From an uncultured Eubacteriales bacterium (GTDB lineage: Bacteria; Bacillota; Clostridia; Oscillospirales; Acutalibacteraceae): a stretch of 41,546 nt of DNA. Below are positions 34,237 through 41,417 of this stretch, one piece after another (within the stretch, counting starts at the first letter, position 1; every line of letters begins with the position of its first letter). The notes under the pieces were generated by a model, which worked only from the letters and a program-made list of their open reading frames with translations, ran no database searches and had not been told where the DNA came from. Made by a program: the position numbers and the translations under genes. The stretch lies in assembly GCA_900317765.1 (NCBI GenBank), contig ONID01000004.1, positions 1 through 41,546 of the forward strand, given 5' to 3'.

Positions 34237-35292
34237 ATGGCAAACCCAAAAAAAATCAGTGATAAAACTAAAAAAATATTCTGGGCAGCTTTTTCACCGT
34301 TGCTGGCCATGTTTACGGTCTGGGCACTTTTAAAACAGAACGAAAGCGTTTCTGTCAGAGATATTGCACATACGGCACAGGGCGCTGACAAATCCTGGTT
34401 TATGCTGGCAATCATCAGTGCTATATTATATATCGTTTTTGAGGGCTTCGCCCTATGTTCCATTCTTAAAAGCGCGGGATTCAAACCCAAGTTTAAAAAC
34501 GGGTTCCTTTACAGTACGGCGGATATTTATTTTTCCGCCATAACCCCTTCGGCAACCGGAGGTCAGCCTGCAGCCGCGTATTTTATGCTGCGTGACCGTA
34601 TTTCCGGAGGAGTCACGACGGCGGTGCTGATGCTCAATGTGATGATGTATACGTTGTCCATTGTCGCTCTCGGCATCATCTCCGTGATTGTCCGTCCCTG
34701 TTCGTTTTTTCAGTTCAGCATCCCCTCCAAACTGCTGATTATCGGCGGCGCGTCTGTTCAGCTGGTGCTGACGGTCTTTTTTGTGATGGTGCTGAAAAAC
34801 GGTGATTTTATTTTCGATATTCTCAAGAGAATCATCCGGTTTCTCGGCAGAAGAAAATGGTTACGCAACACCAAAAAGCCAATCGGAAAGCTGAATAAAG
34901 CGCAGGCGGATTACAATGCCTGTTCCCAGCTGTTTGCGGGCAATTACAAGCTGCTGTTAAGGGCTTTTTTCTGGAATCTGCTACAGAGGCTCTCCCAGAT
35001 AGCAGTTTCTCCACTTCTCTTTATTGCAATGGGCGGAGACAGCGCATTATCTACTGATATTTTCGCTAAACAATGCCTGATTACCATCGGCTATAATTTC
35101 GTTCCTCTTCCCGGGGCAATGGGAGTGGCCGATTATCTTATGCTCAATGGATTCTCGGGGCTGATGGCCCGTGATATGGCATTTCACCTCGAAATGCTCA
35201 GCAGAGGCATGACATTCTATATTTGCGTTTCATTGAGTGGAATTATCACCCTGATCGGTTATCTGGTAAAAAGGAGAAGAAGAAAAAAATGA
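34237..35292 (+). CDS. Lysylphosphatidylglycerol synthase-family membrane protein (MprF flippase-like)
   Basis: 351 residues, about eight membrane segments and no soluble transferase domain. The pattern (VFEGFALCSILKSAGFKP; FSAITPSATGGQPAAAYFM; NFVPLPGAMGVADYLML) matches the UPF0104/MprF N-terminal region, the flippase part of MprF. It may flip a lipid or a glycolipid; aminoacylation is not expected without the GNAT-like domain. The ATG has only GAGGT 13 nt upstream, so translation may be weak. It overlaps the next gene by ATGA. Confidence 0.88.
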   Translation: MANPKKISDKTKKIFWAAFSPLLAMFTVWALLKQNESVSVRDIAHTAQGADKSWFMLAIISAILYIVFEGFALCSILKSAGFKPKFKNGFLYSTADIYFSAITPSATGGQPAAAYFMLRDRISGGVTTAVLMLNVMMYTLSIVALGIISVIVRPCSFFQFSIPSKLLIIGGASVQLVLTVFFVMVLKNGDFIFDILKRIIRFLGRRKWLRNTKKPIGKLNKAQADYNACSQLFAGNYKLLLRAFFWNLLQRLSQIAVSPLLFIAMGGDSALSTDIFAKQCLITIGYNFVPLPGAMGVADYLMLNGFSGLMARDMAFHLEMLSRGMTFYICVSLSGIITLIGYLVKRRRRKK

Positions 35293-36017
35293 GGCTGTTT
35301 AAATTGATTTTTCCTGAGAAGTTAAAGCTTCATGGGTGGTTGGCCCTTGCTGCTCTGATCGCCATGAATATGCTGACTTATTACGGCAGCAGACTGTTCA
35401 CTTCTTCGGCGCATCATTATGATTTCACGACTTCTCTCGATAGAATGATTCCTTTTATTCCGGCCACTATCCTGATTTATTCCGTGGTTGCTTACGTTCA
35501 GTGGGGACTCGGTTACTATTGGTCGGCTTGTGAGGATAAAAAAACGGTCATTTTTATTTTCGGCGCCGAAATACTCGCTAAAGTCCCTTCGATGATCATC
35601 TTTCTGCTCATTCCTACTACAATGGTTCGTCCGGAAGTTACCGGTACCGATATTTTCAGTTATTTTGTCAGACTCCTGTATACCATCGATCTTCCCGTTA
35701 CCCTCCTCCCTTCTTTCCATTGCCTGGAAAGCTATCTGCTGCTTCGCACACTTCCGTTGCTCAAAAAAGCGCCGAAATGGTATAAAATGCTCACCCCTAT
35801 CGTTTCTTCGTTGGTCATTTTCTCCATCCTTCTGGTAAAGCAGCACCTGATTGTCGATATTATTGGCGCTGTCGCAGTCTGTGAATTCGGTCTGCTCACG
35901 ATGAAAATTCTATTTAAAATATGGTCGCTGAAAAAAACAAGGTCTTTTGTAAAACTGATCCGCGAAAGAAACAACGTAAAAATGCTTCAGAAGTCTCTGT
36001 CCTGTGACTCTGAGTAA
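35289..36017 (+). CDS. PAP2-like membrane phosphatase/transferase
   Basis: 242 residues, about six membrane segments. The catalytic motifs are LPSFHCLES (motif 2) and KQHLIVDIIGA (motif 3, His and Asp in register), as in the PAP2/inositol-phosphotransferase-like group. Substrate may be a lipid phosphate or phosphoinositol lipid; motif 1 (KxxxxxxRP) is not clear. It overlaps the flippase-like gene by 4 nt, so a shared lipid task is likely. The start lies in an A-rich run with AAGGAG 12-13 nt upstream. Confidence 0.8.
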   Translation: MRLFKLIFPEKLKLHGWLALAALIAMNMLTYYGSRLFTSSAHHYDFTTSLDRMIPFIPATILIYSVVAYVQWGLGYYWSACEDKKTVIFIFGAEILAKVPSMIIFLLIPTTMVRPEVTGTDIFSYFVRLLYTIDLPVTLLPSFHCLESYLLLRTLPLLKKAPKWYKMLTPIVSSLVIFSILLVKQHLIVDIIGAVAVCEFGLLTMKILFKIWSLKKTRSFVKLIRERNNVKMLQKSLSCDSE

Positions 36018-36023
36018 ATAAAT

Positions 36024-36069
36024 ACAGCATCGCTTTTGTTCCTTCCGAAACAAGCGGTGCTGTTTTTTT
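36024..36069 (+). terminator. Terminator of the PAP2-like gene
   Basis: ACAGCATCGCTT and AAGCGGTGCTGT arms (one G-T pair) extended by TTGTT/AACAA, then seven T. It may also serve the converging phosphatase gene. Confidence 0.85.
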
Positions 36070-36075
36070 CAATTA

Positions 36076-36765
36076 TTAATTTTCAAATAACTTTCTGACA
36101 TTGTAATTCGGCTCATATTTTTTCAGTTGCTTCAGCATGAGATCAAATGTCGGCTTTCTCGAAGTGGTGTTGTGACAGTCTGTGCCGAATATGATGGGAT
36201 AGTCGTCCTTGATGAAGGGCTTCACTAACTTCTTTGATTTCCATTTGGTAAACGTCGATGTATTGAACTGGAAAATAGCATCCGGAATATTCAGAATATC
36301 ATTGTAATCTGCAGAGCTGAAAATATCCACATATCTGTCGAGATGGGCTATGATAATCTGCTTTTTTGTGCGGTATGCAATTTCTTCGATCTCCTCGCTC
36401 ATCCACTTGCGGTAGCCCTCATAGGGAATCTCTATGAGCAGTGTGTCCATTTCCTGATTGGCCAGAAGTTCAATGCCGTCGACATAACAAAGGTTTCTCT
36501 CCAATGCGATCTCCGCAGCAAGCATGATATGAGGCATTTCCTTGATCGCCCCGCAGTTGAGTAATTTGTCAAATGCTGCGGCACGTCGTTTCAGGAATTT
36601 CTCGATGCTTATTTCGTGCAGTCTGAAATGAGGCGTCGCAACGATATTGCGCACTCCCTGCGCCATCTGCATTTGAATGAGCTTTACGCTTTCTTCCGTA
36701 TTGGCTGCGCCGTCATCTATTCCGGGGAGAATATGACAGTGAAAATCTGTATCAAAAAAATTCAT
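36076..36765 (-). CDS. CpsB/YwqE-type PHP protein-tyrosine phosphatase
   Basis: 229 residues. PHP-fold metal ligands are clear: DFHCHILPGIDDGA (8-21), ATPHF, AEIALER Glu, IAHLDRY and FGTDCHN. This family removes phosphate from the tyrosine tail of BY-kinases in polysaccharide export control. Its natural partner, the Wzz/BY-kinase, is the next gene upstream, 118 nt away, in the same direction. Start: AAAGGAC 7 nt before the ATG. No other activity is suggested. Confidence 0.93.
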   Translation of the reverse strand: MNFFDTDFHCHILPGIDDGAANTEESVKLIQMQMAQGVRNIVATPHFRLHEISIEKFLKRRAAAFDKLLNCGAIKEMPHIMLAAEIALERNLCYVDGIELLANQEMDTLLIEIPYEGYRKWMSEEIEEIAYRTKKQIIIAHLDRYVDIFSSADYNDILNIPDAIFQFNTSTFTKWKSKKLVKPFIKDDYPIIFGTDCHNTTSRKPTFDLMLKQLKKYEPNYNVRKLFEN

Positions 36766-36782
36766 ATAAGCAGTCCTTTGCT

Positions 36783-36837
36783 AAAAGCCACACACCGGCA
36801 CCCCCTATTACCGGGAAAGCTGATGTGCGGCTTTTTT
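36783..36837. terminator. Hairpin between kinase and phosphatase genes
   Basis: Arms AAAGCCACACA and TGTGCGGCTTT (one mismatch) with inner CCGG/CCGG pairing. The minus strand ends in CTTTTAGC, the plus in a better T-run. It may reduce read-through from the kinase to the phosphatase gene. Confidence 0.5.
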
Positions 36838-36882
36838 ACTTGATTAATTGATTCGCGGCTGAGAGTTTATTTATCGAATGTG

Positions 36883-38955
36883 TCAGTTATCCGATTTAAC
36901 CTCATCTATAACGGTCGGAGCGGCTTCAACAGCGGGCTTTACAACGTCGTCCCAGTCGTATTCATTGACATTTCCGTTGAAGTTTTCCGGGTCAGCTTTT
37001 CCGTGCTTTTTCTTGGAATGCTTTTTTTTGCCCTCGCCGTAACCGTAGCCGTAACCATAGCCGTAACCATAGCCGTAACCGTAACCATAGCCGTAGTGAC
37101 CGTACCCTCCGTCGCTGGAATGGGCATCGGTGAGAATGAATCCGATAATGTTGGCCTTTGCCATTTTGATGGAATTCATTGCACGGTCGATTTCAGGGTA
37201 TCTGGTCTTGTTCTCTCTGGCGGTAATGATAATGCCGGAGGACATGGACGCAAGTGTCAGCGAGTCGGAAACAAGATTAATGGGCGAAGTATCAATGAAT
37301 ACAAAGTCATAATCCTGTGACTGTGTATTGACAAAGTCGATCATATAGTTGGATCCCAAAAGCTCCGCAGGGCTGGGAGTGGAAGGACCGGCTGAAATGA
37401 AGTCCACGCCCGGACGGACATCGCGCACCACTGATTCATCAAATGTTTCAAAGCCCATGAGCACGCGTGAAAGACCGCGCTTGTTGCTGACCTTGAAGTA
37501 TCTGAAGATGGAGGGGTTTCTCAGGTCGCCGTCCACGAGAAGAACCTTGGCGCCCATCTGTGCCATGGAAATGGCCAGGTTGATGGTGGTGGTGGTCTTC
37601 AGATCGTTGGCCGTGGGGCTGGTGATGACAAAAACGCCCTTGTCATCCATTGTGGATATGCGGAACATCATGTTGGTTCTGATTGACTTATAAGCCGAAT
37701 CGATCGGGAACGGTGTGTTCTGACCGATGATGGTCGCAGTGGTGATGATCTTTTCATTCTCAAGATTTCTCTTTTTCAGCTTGTTGTTAAGGTTGACATC
37801 CTTCTTGGAGATACCCAGTACCTTGGCAAATCGGAAGAAGTCGGGAACGGAACCCAGAACCGGAATGTTATATCTCTCGGAAAGGGTCTTTTCATCACTG
37901 ATGGTGACCTTTGTGGCCAATCGGAGAATATAGATCAATACAAGAACAACGCCGAAAACAAACGCGAAAAGTACAGTGAATTTCGGAACACTCGGGAAAC
38001 TCTGGAATTTCGGGAGCTTGGGATGGCTGAGTATTGTAACCGAGCCGGATCCCACGATATTCTCCAGAGATTTGGAAGCAACGTCAGAGTATGCCTTGCA
38101 AATTCTGTAGGAAAGCTTCGGGTCTTCCGTTTCAACCGTAATTCTCAGCACCTCGGTTTTGTTGACTGACGAGAATGTCAGATAGCTGAGCAGCGCGGAT
38201 TCCTGGATTTCCACATCCTGCGCACCATCCTCGGCGGTCAGATCTGAGTTGCTGGGCACGGAAGGCTTCCGCTTCAGTTCTTCCAGAACTTTATCTGTGA
38301 TGGAATTGGTCTGAAGCATAACGATATATGTATCGACCAGCTTCTGTGACGCGTTGATATCGTTGATGTTGACGTTGCTTGAATCAACCGTGTTTTTGTT
38401 GGTGACGTACAGATCAGCGATGGAGGTGTATTTTGGAGTGAGAATAAATGATGAGATCAGGAAGCCGATGATGCCGCCGAGAATGGCAACAGCAAAGAGT
38501 GATTTCCAGCGTCTGAGGAGATAACGCATAATTTTGAGGATATCAATCTCAAACGTGCGGTCTTTTTCCTCATTGGATTGAACTTTTTCAGCCTCAGCAG
38601 CGGGTTCCTTTGCAGCGGGAAGCGCGGCATTGACTTGATTATTGGTTTTGAGTAGGTCAAAAACCGTCTTTGTCACTGCCGGAATCATCTGACTGTACAT
38701 CATGGAATAAAAAACCTTGGGCGAAATACCCTGTCTGTTATTCGTCTTTGTATCATCGTCAGAACCCGGATAATCATACGCCTCATTGATGCCGGCGCCG
38801 GCATTCGGAGTGTAGGCAGAAAAATCGCCGTCAAGCTTGACAGAGCTTTTGCTCTTCTGCTTTTTCTTCATTTTGCGCTTCCTGAATGTTTCAAGGTAGA
38901 CAGAGTTGATTGAAAACTCATCTGCATTCTGAGAGTGATTATTTGACTTATCCAA
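36883..38955 (-). CDS. Fused Wzz/BY-kinase with (Tyr-Gly)10 tail
   Basis: 690 residues. A 150-residue cytoplasmic extension precedes TM1 (152-172), then a Wzz-type periplasmic-side domain, TM2 (about 326-344) and a BY-kinase domain. Walker A' (VLLVDGDLRNP, 471-481) and Walker B (FVFIDTSP, 551-558) are clear. The P-loop reads SPTANDLKTTTT (446-457): the catalytic Lys is kept but both Gly of the usual PGxGKST are missing. The oligomer motif usual as ExxRxxR is SAYKSIR. Residues 621-640 are ten Tyr-Gly repeats, with another YG near, then a Lys/His-rich stretch. The family copolymerises envelope polysaccharide chains and autophosphorylates its tail. Start TTG 38955 with AAAGGAG at 7 nt. Confidence 0.92.
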   Translation of the reverse strand: MDKSNNHSQNADEFSINSVYLETFRKRKMKKKQKSKSSVKLDGDFSAYTPNAGAGINEAYDYPGSDDDTKTNNRQGISPKVFYSMMYSQMIPAVTKTVFDLLKTNNQVNAALPAAKEPAAEAEKVQSNEEKDRTFEIDILKIMRYLLRRWKSLFAVAILGGIIGFLISSFILTPKYTSIADLYVTNKNTVDSSNVNINDINASQKLVDTYIVMLQTNSITDKVLEELKRKPSVPSNSDLTAEDGAQDVEIQESALLSYLTFSSVNKTEVLRITVETEDPKLSYRICKAYSDVASKSLENIVGSGSVTILSHPKLPKFQSFPSVPKFTVLFAFVFGVVLVLIYILRLATKVTISDEKTLSERYNIPVLGSVPDFFRFAKVLGISKKDVNLNNKLKKRNLENEKIITTATIIGQNTPFPIDSAYKSIRTNMMFRISTMDDKGVFVITSPTANDLKTTTTINLAISMAQMGAKVLLVDGDLRNPSIFRYFKVSNKRGLSRVLMGFETFDESVVRDVRPGVDFISAGPSTPSPAELLGSNYMIDFVNTQSQDYDFVFIDTSPINLVSDSLTLASMSSGIIITARENKTRYPEIDRAMNSIKMAKANIIGFILTDAHSSDGGYGHYGYGYGYGYGYGYGYGYGYGEGKKKHSKKKHGKADPENFNGNVNEYDWDDVVKPAVEAAPTVIDEVKSDN
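37040..37100. repeat. Short in-gene repeat encoding (Tyr-Gly)10
   Basis: Alternating GTA/ATA and ACC/GCC triplets (plus-strand view) in near-exact 12-nt units. The tract is prone to slippage in steps of 6 nt, which keeps the frame. Confidence 0.85.
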
Positions 38956-39021
38956 ACCAATTCTCCTTTATTATACTATTTAAACCCGATCTGCATTACA
39001 CAAATCAAAGCTTATTTCATA

Positions 39022-39050
39022 ATTATATCAAATAAAATCCATAATGTCAA
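39022..39050 (-). promoter_or_regulatory. Consensus promoter for the BY-kinase gene
   Basis: Minus strand TTGACA, 17 nt, TATAAT, about 70 bp before the TTG start, in the gap after the LCP gene. Confidence 0.85.
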
Positions 39051-39073
39051 TATTCATGTCATCAATACCGGTG

Positions 39074-40579
39074 TTATGGATAATATTCTGATTTGCCCGA
39101 CAGAAAATCGTTGAGAATTCTTGAATTTTCCTTAAAATCAACATTTCCGAGTGTTTGATAGGTTCCTTTTCTCGGGATCGTCATCTGAACCACTTCATTG
39201 TCAAAATATCCGGGCATTTTGATCAGCAGGTCCGCAAATTCCATGGCGCTCAGATTCGTCTGTACATACGGCAGACAGTCTGCGGAAATATCTTTCAGGT
39301 CGCTCACCGAGAGGTCCTTCATGTTATCCTTGATGGCAATGATCACCTTGCGCTGACGCCCTATGCGATGGAAATCGTCATCAATCCAGCGAAGCCTGGA
39401 ATATTGCAGCGCTTCATAACCGTTAAAGTGATTCATGCCGGCAACGACCTTGCGCTTGAGCTTCCATGTGTTATGATTCGGATAGGTATTCAGACCGCGA
39501 GCCTCTTCTTCCGTCAGCATGATATCCACTCCGCCGACTTCGTCCACAAGCTTCTGGAACATGGCAAAATTGACCCTGATGTATTTATCCACATCCAGCT
39601 TAAAATGCGTGCGCACGGTTTCCATAAGCAGATTGCTTCCACCGTATCGGAAGGTATGCGTGAGAATGTCGTTCTTTCGTCCCGGAATTTTTACCAGCAT
39701 TCCTCTTTCGAGCGAAACCAGCCTGATTCGTTTTGTACTGTTGTCAAGGGAAAGGATCATTATTGAATCCGCTCTGGCATTTTTGCTGAAGCCTTTTGTT
39801 CTTTCATCCGTGCCGATCAGCATGATGTTGAAAACGTTCTTGTCCTTGAATACAGAACCTTCCTCGATATCAACTTTTCCATCCGGTACCTCCGAAAGCT
39901 CTGTATCCGAAAAGGTTACCTTGTCATTGACGTAAATACTGTCATCGTCGTTAATATCCATCAGATGATAATAATGATAGAAAATTGAAGTGACAGAAAC
40001 CAATAGAATGATCAGCAGAACCAAAACCGCACTGCAGGAGATACAGCCGACCTTTTTTACATTGATCCTTTTTCTGTTTTCGATGTCGGATTCTTCTTCC
40101 CCGTCTTCGTCCTCGTCTACCTCATCATCGTCTTCATCCCTATCATCTACTCCGGCTGCGTCATCATCGTCTTCTTCTTCATCGGCATCTTCTTCATCTT
40201 CAAATGCTTCGACGTCAAACACCTCTTTGTCGGAACCGTCAGTTAAACCGCCGTTCTCCGTGATTCCGACTTGATGGCGGACAAATTCGGCATCTAAATC
40301 CTCGTCTTCGTTGTTGGATGGGGCATCCGACAGGTCATTCAGCATTTCGCTTTCTTGAGACATCCACTCGTCATCAGCGAGCAGTTCTTCTTCATCGGAC
40401 ATCTTGTCGGCGTCGTGCGTTTTCCGGGCATTAACAGATACAAGAATACTGTCGGCATTAACACCCCAGACCGCCACATTGCCGTACTCATTTGTTTCAT
40501 TGGAATTTTCAGTGTTTTCATCCGTCAATTCTTGGGCAGCCTTAATTTCAGTTGTAGACATTTCGGTTCCTTTTTCCAT
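39074..40579 (-). CDS. LytR-CpsA-Psr (LCP) family protein with long acidic N-terminus
   Basis: 501 residues. A cytoplasmic N-terminal region of 177 residues is very acidic (about 125-166 are almost all Asp/Glu), then one membrane segment (178-200) and an extracellular LCP domain (about 245-470). LCP landmarks: IGTDER, RADSIMILSLD, LVSLERGMLV, DVDKYIRVNF and LRWIDDDFHRIGRQRKV. The family moves polymer chains from undecaprenyl carriers to peptidoglycan. The usual Arg-Asp after 'S(I/L)xR' is Arg-Gly here. Start: ATG 40579 with GGGAG at 6 nt; a second ATG at 40561 also has AAAGGA and is possible. Confidence 0.9.
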   Translation of the reverse strand: MEKGTEMSTTEIKAAQELTDENTENSNETNEYGNVAVWGVNADSILVSVNARKTHDADKMSDEEELLADDEWMSQESEMLNDLSDAPSNNEDEDLDAEFVRHQVGITENGGLTDGSDKEVFDVEAFEDEEDADEEEDDDDAAGVDDRDEDDDEVDEDEDGEEESDIENRKRINVKKVGCISCSAVLVLLIILLVSVTSIFYHYYHLMDINDDDSIYVNDKVTFSDTELSEVPDGKVDIEEGSVFKDKNVFNIMLIGTDERTKGFSKNARADSIMILSLDNSTKRIRLVSLERGMLVKIPGRKNDILTHTFRYGGSNLLMETVRTHFKLDVDKYIRVNFAMFQKLVDEVGGVDIMLTEEEARGLNTYPNHNTWKLKRKVVAGMNHFNGYEALQYSRLRWIDDDFHRIGRQRKVIIAIKDNMKDLSVSDLKDISADCLPYVQTNLSAMEFADLLIKMPGYFDNEVVQMTIPRKGTYQTLGNVDFKENSRILNDFLSGKSEYYP

Positions 40580-40642
40580 ATTATTCTCCCTGATAATCTG
40601 CAAAATATATGACACTGCTCCGAATTATAATAATGTAGATTT

Positions 40643-40671
40643 ATTATAACATAACAAAAGAATAAATTCAA
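40643..40671 (-). promoter_or_regulatory. Promoter for the LCP gene
   Basis: Minus strand TTGAAT, 17 nt, TATAAT with TG-T before the -10 (extended). Confidence 0.75.
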
Positions 40672-40849
40672 CTTTATTTTAAACAACATTTTCTTAACAA
40701 TTGTTGCTAGTTTTATCAATTACTGTATTTGTCGTAATGAGAGTGGAAAATAATTCCATATTTATTGTTTAATATTGCCAATTATTCCGATTATACAGGA
40801 TTTGTTTATGTTGAAAGATAACGAATCTATTGATTATTTCAATTTGTAC

Positions 40850-40878
40850 TTGCAATTAGTAATAAACAATGATATAAT
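40850..40878 (+). promoter_or_regulatory. Promoter for tRNA-Ala
   Basis: TTGCAA, 17 nt, TATAAT; predicted start close to the 5' end of the tRNA. Confidence 0.75.
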
Positions 40879-40896
40879 AATTGGGCTGTCAGATAC

Positions 40897-40972
40897 GGGG
40901 CATTAGCGCAGTTGGGAGCGCGCAACATTCGCATTGTTGAGGTCAGGGGTTCGACTCCCCTATGCTCCACCA
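40897..40972 (+). tRNA. tRNA-Ala (CGC anticodon)
   Basis: 76 nt with encoded CCA. Acceptor arms GGGGCAT and ATGCTCC, D-arm GCGC/GCGC, anticodon stem CAACA/TGTTG with loop TTCGCAT (anticodon CGC, reads GCG), T-arm AGGGG-TTCGACT-CCCCT. Followed directly by a strong terminator. Confidence 0.95.
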
Positions 40973-40975
40973 CCT

Positions 40976-41012
40976 AAGGCAAAGCACATTCAGTTTGTGC
41001 TTTGCCTTTATT
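40976..41012 (+). terminator. Terminator of tRNA-Ala
   Basis: Perfect 13-bp arms AAGGCAAAGCACA and TGTGCTTTGCCTT, then TATT. Confidence 0.85.
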
Positions 41013-41026
41013 ATGAATTATTATCT

Positions 41027-41070
41027 GGAGAGTTGTCCGAGTGGTCGAAGGTGCAGCACTCGAAATGCTA
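41027..41070 (+). pseudogene. Truncated 5' copy of tRNA-Ser
   Basis: 44 nt equal to the first 44 nt of the tRNA-Ser at 41216 with one change (C for T at the start of the anticodon stem). It covers acceptor 5' strand, D-arm and anticodon arm, then diverges at the variable arm. No T-arm or 3' acceptor strand follows, so it cannot be a working tRNA. Confidence 0.9.
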
Positions 41071-41146
41071 CATTGTTCGGGCTGTTTCGTCCACAAGGAA
41101 TGCCCATTTCAGGGCGTTTCCGAGATTGAAAATACAAATTGAATAA

Positions 41147-41159
41147 GCTGTTCTGCCCT
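41147..41159 (+). repeat. 13-bp direct repeat, copy 1
   Basis: GCTGTTCTGCCCT, the same as at 41389-41401. The two copies flank the intact tRNA-Ser. A related GTTCTGTCC lies at 41163-41171. Confidence 0.7.
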
Positions 41160-41215
41160 GAAGTTCTGTCCTAAATTCAATTTTGCGTGATGTGAGCTTA
41201 TGGGACAAAATATAC

Positions 41216-41303
41216 GGAGAGTTGTCCGAGTGGTCGAAGGTGTAGCACTCGAAATGCTATGTGGGGAAACTCACCTAGGGTTCGAATCCCTAACTCTCCG
41301 CCA
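41216..41303 (+). tRNA. tRNA-Ser (CGA anticodon)
   Basis: 88 nt with encoded CCA. Acceptor GGAGAGT/ACTCTCC, discriminator G, anticodon stem TAGCA/TGCTA with loop CTCGAAA (anticodon CGA, reads TCG), long class II variable arm GTGGGGAAACTCAC, T-arm TAGGG-TTCGAAT-CCCTA. A weak promoter (TTGCGT, 17 nt, CAAAAT from 41183) precedes it. Confidence 0.95.
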
Positions 41304-41308
41304 CTGCT

Positions 41309-41350
41309 AAGAGCCGGAAAATGGAGGTTTTCGGGCTCTTTTCTTTTTTC
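41309..41350 (+). terminator. Terminator of tRNA-Ser
   Basis: AAGAGCCGGAAAA and TTTTCGGGCTCTT arms (one mismatch), then TTCTTTTTT. Confidence 0.85.
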
Positions 41351-41388
41351 TCCGATGGGATTTTGAGTGGATTTTGGCTCGATCTTTC

Positions 41389-41417
41389 GCTGTTCTGCCC
41401 TCGGTTTTAGGCAGAAC
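41389..41417. repeat. Repeat copy 2 and inverted repeat after tRNA-Ser
   Basis: Holds GCTGTTCTGCCCT (second copy) and a dyad GTTCTGCC-N10-GGCAGAAC at 41392-41417. No gene was found from here to the window end (41546). Confidence 0.65.

Larger units (their letters stand above)
40580..40896. other. 317-bp intergenic region between LCP gene and tRNA-Ala
   Basis: AT-rich, no gene. It holds the LCP promoter (40643-40671) and the tRNA-Ala promoter (40850-40878). I see nothing else between 40672 and 40849. Confidence 0.7.

Noticed and set aside
37040-37100. Short regular repeats as a CRISPR array
   Set aside because: Units are 12 nt, without spacers, in frame inside the BY-kinase gene and code for Tyr-Gly.
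39990-40274. Ser-rich frame on the plus strand (poly-Ser)
   Set aside because: It is the complement of the Asp/Glu tract of the LCP gene.
41071-41215. Remainder of a disrupted tRNA after the truncated tRNA-Ser
   Set aside because: No T-arm or acceptor 3' strand can be found in these 145 bp, so it is not an intact tRNA with an insertion.
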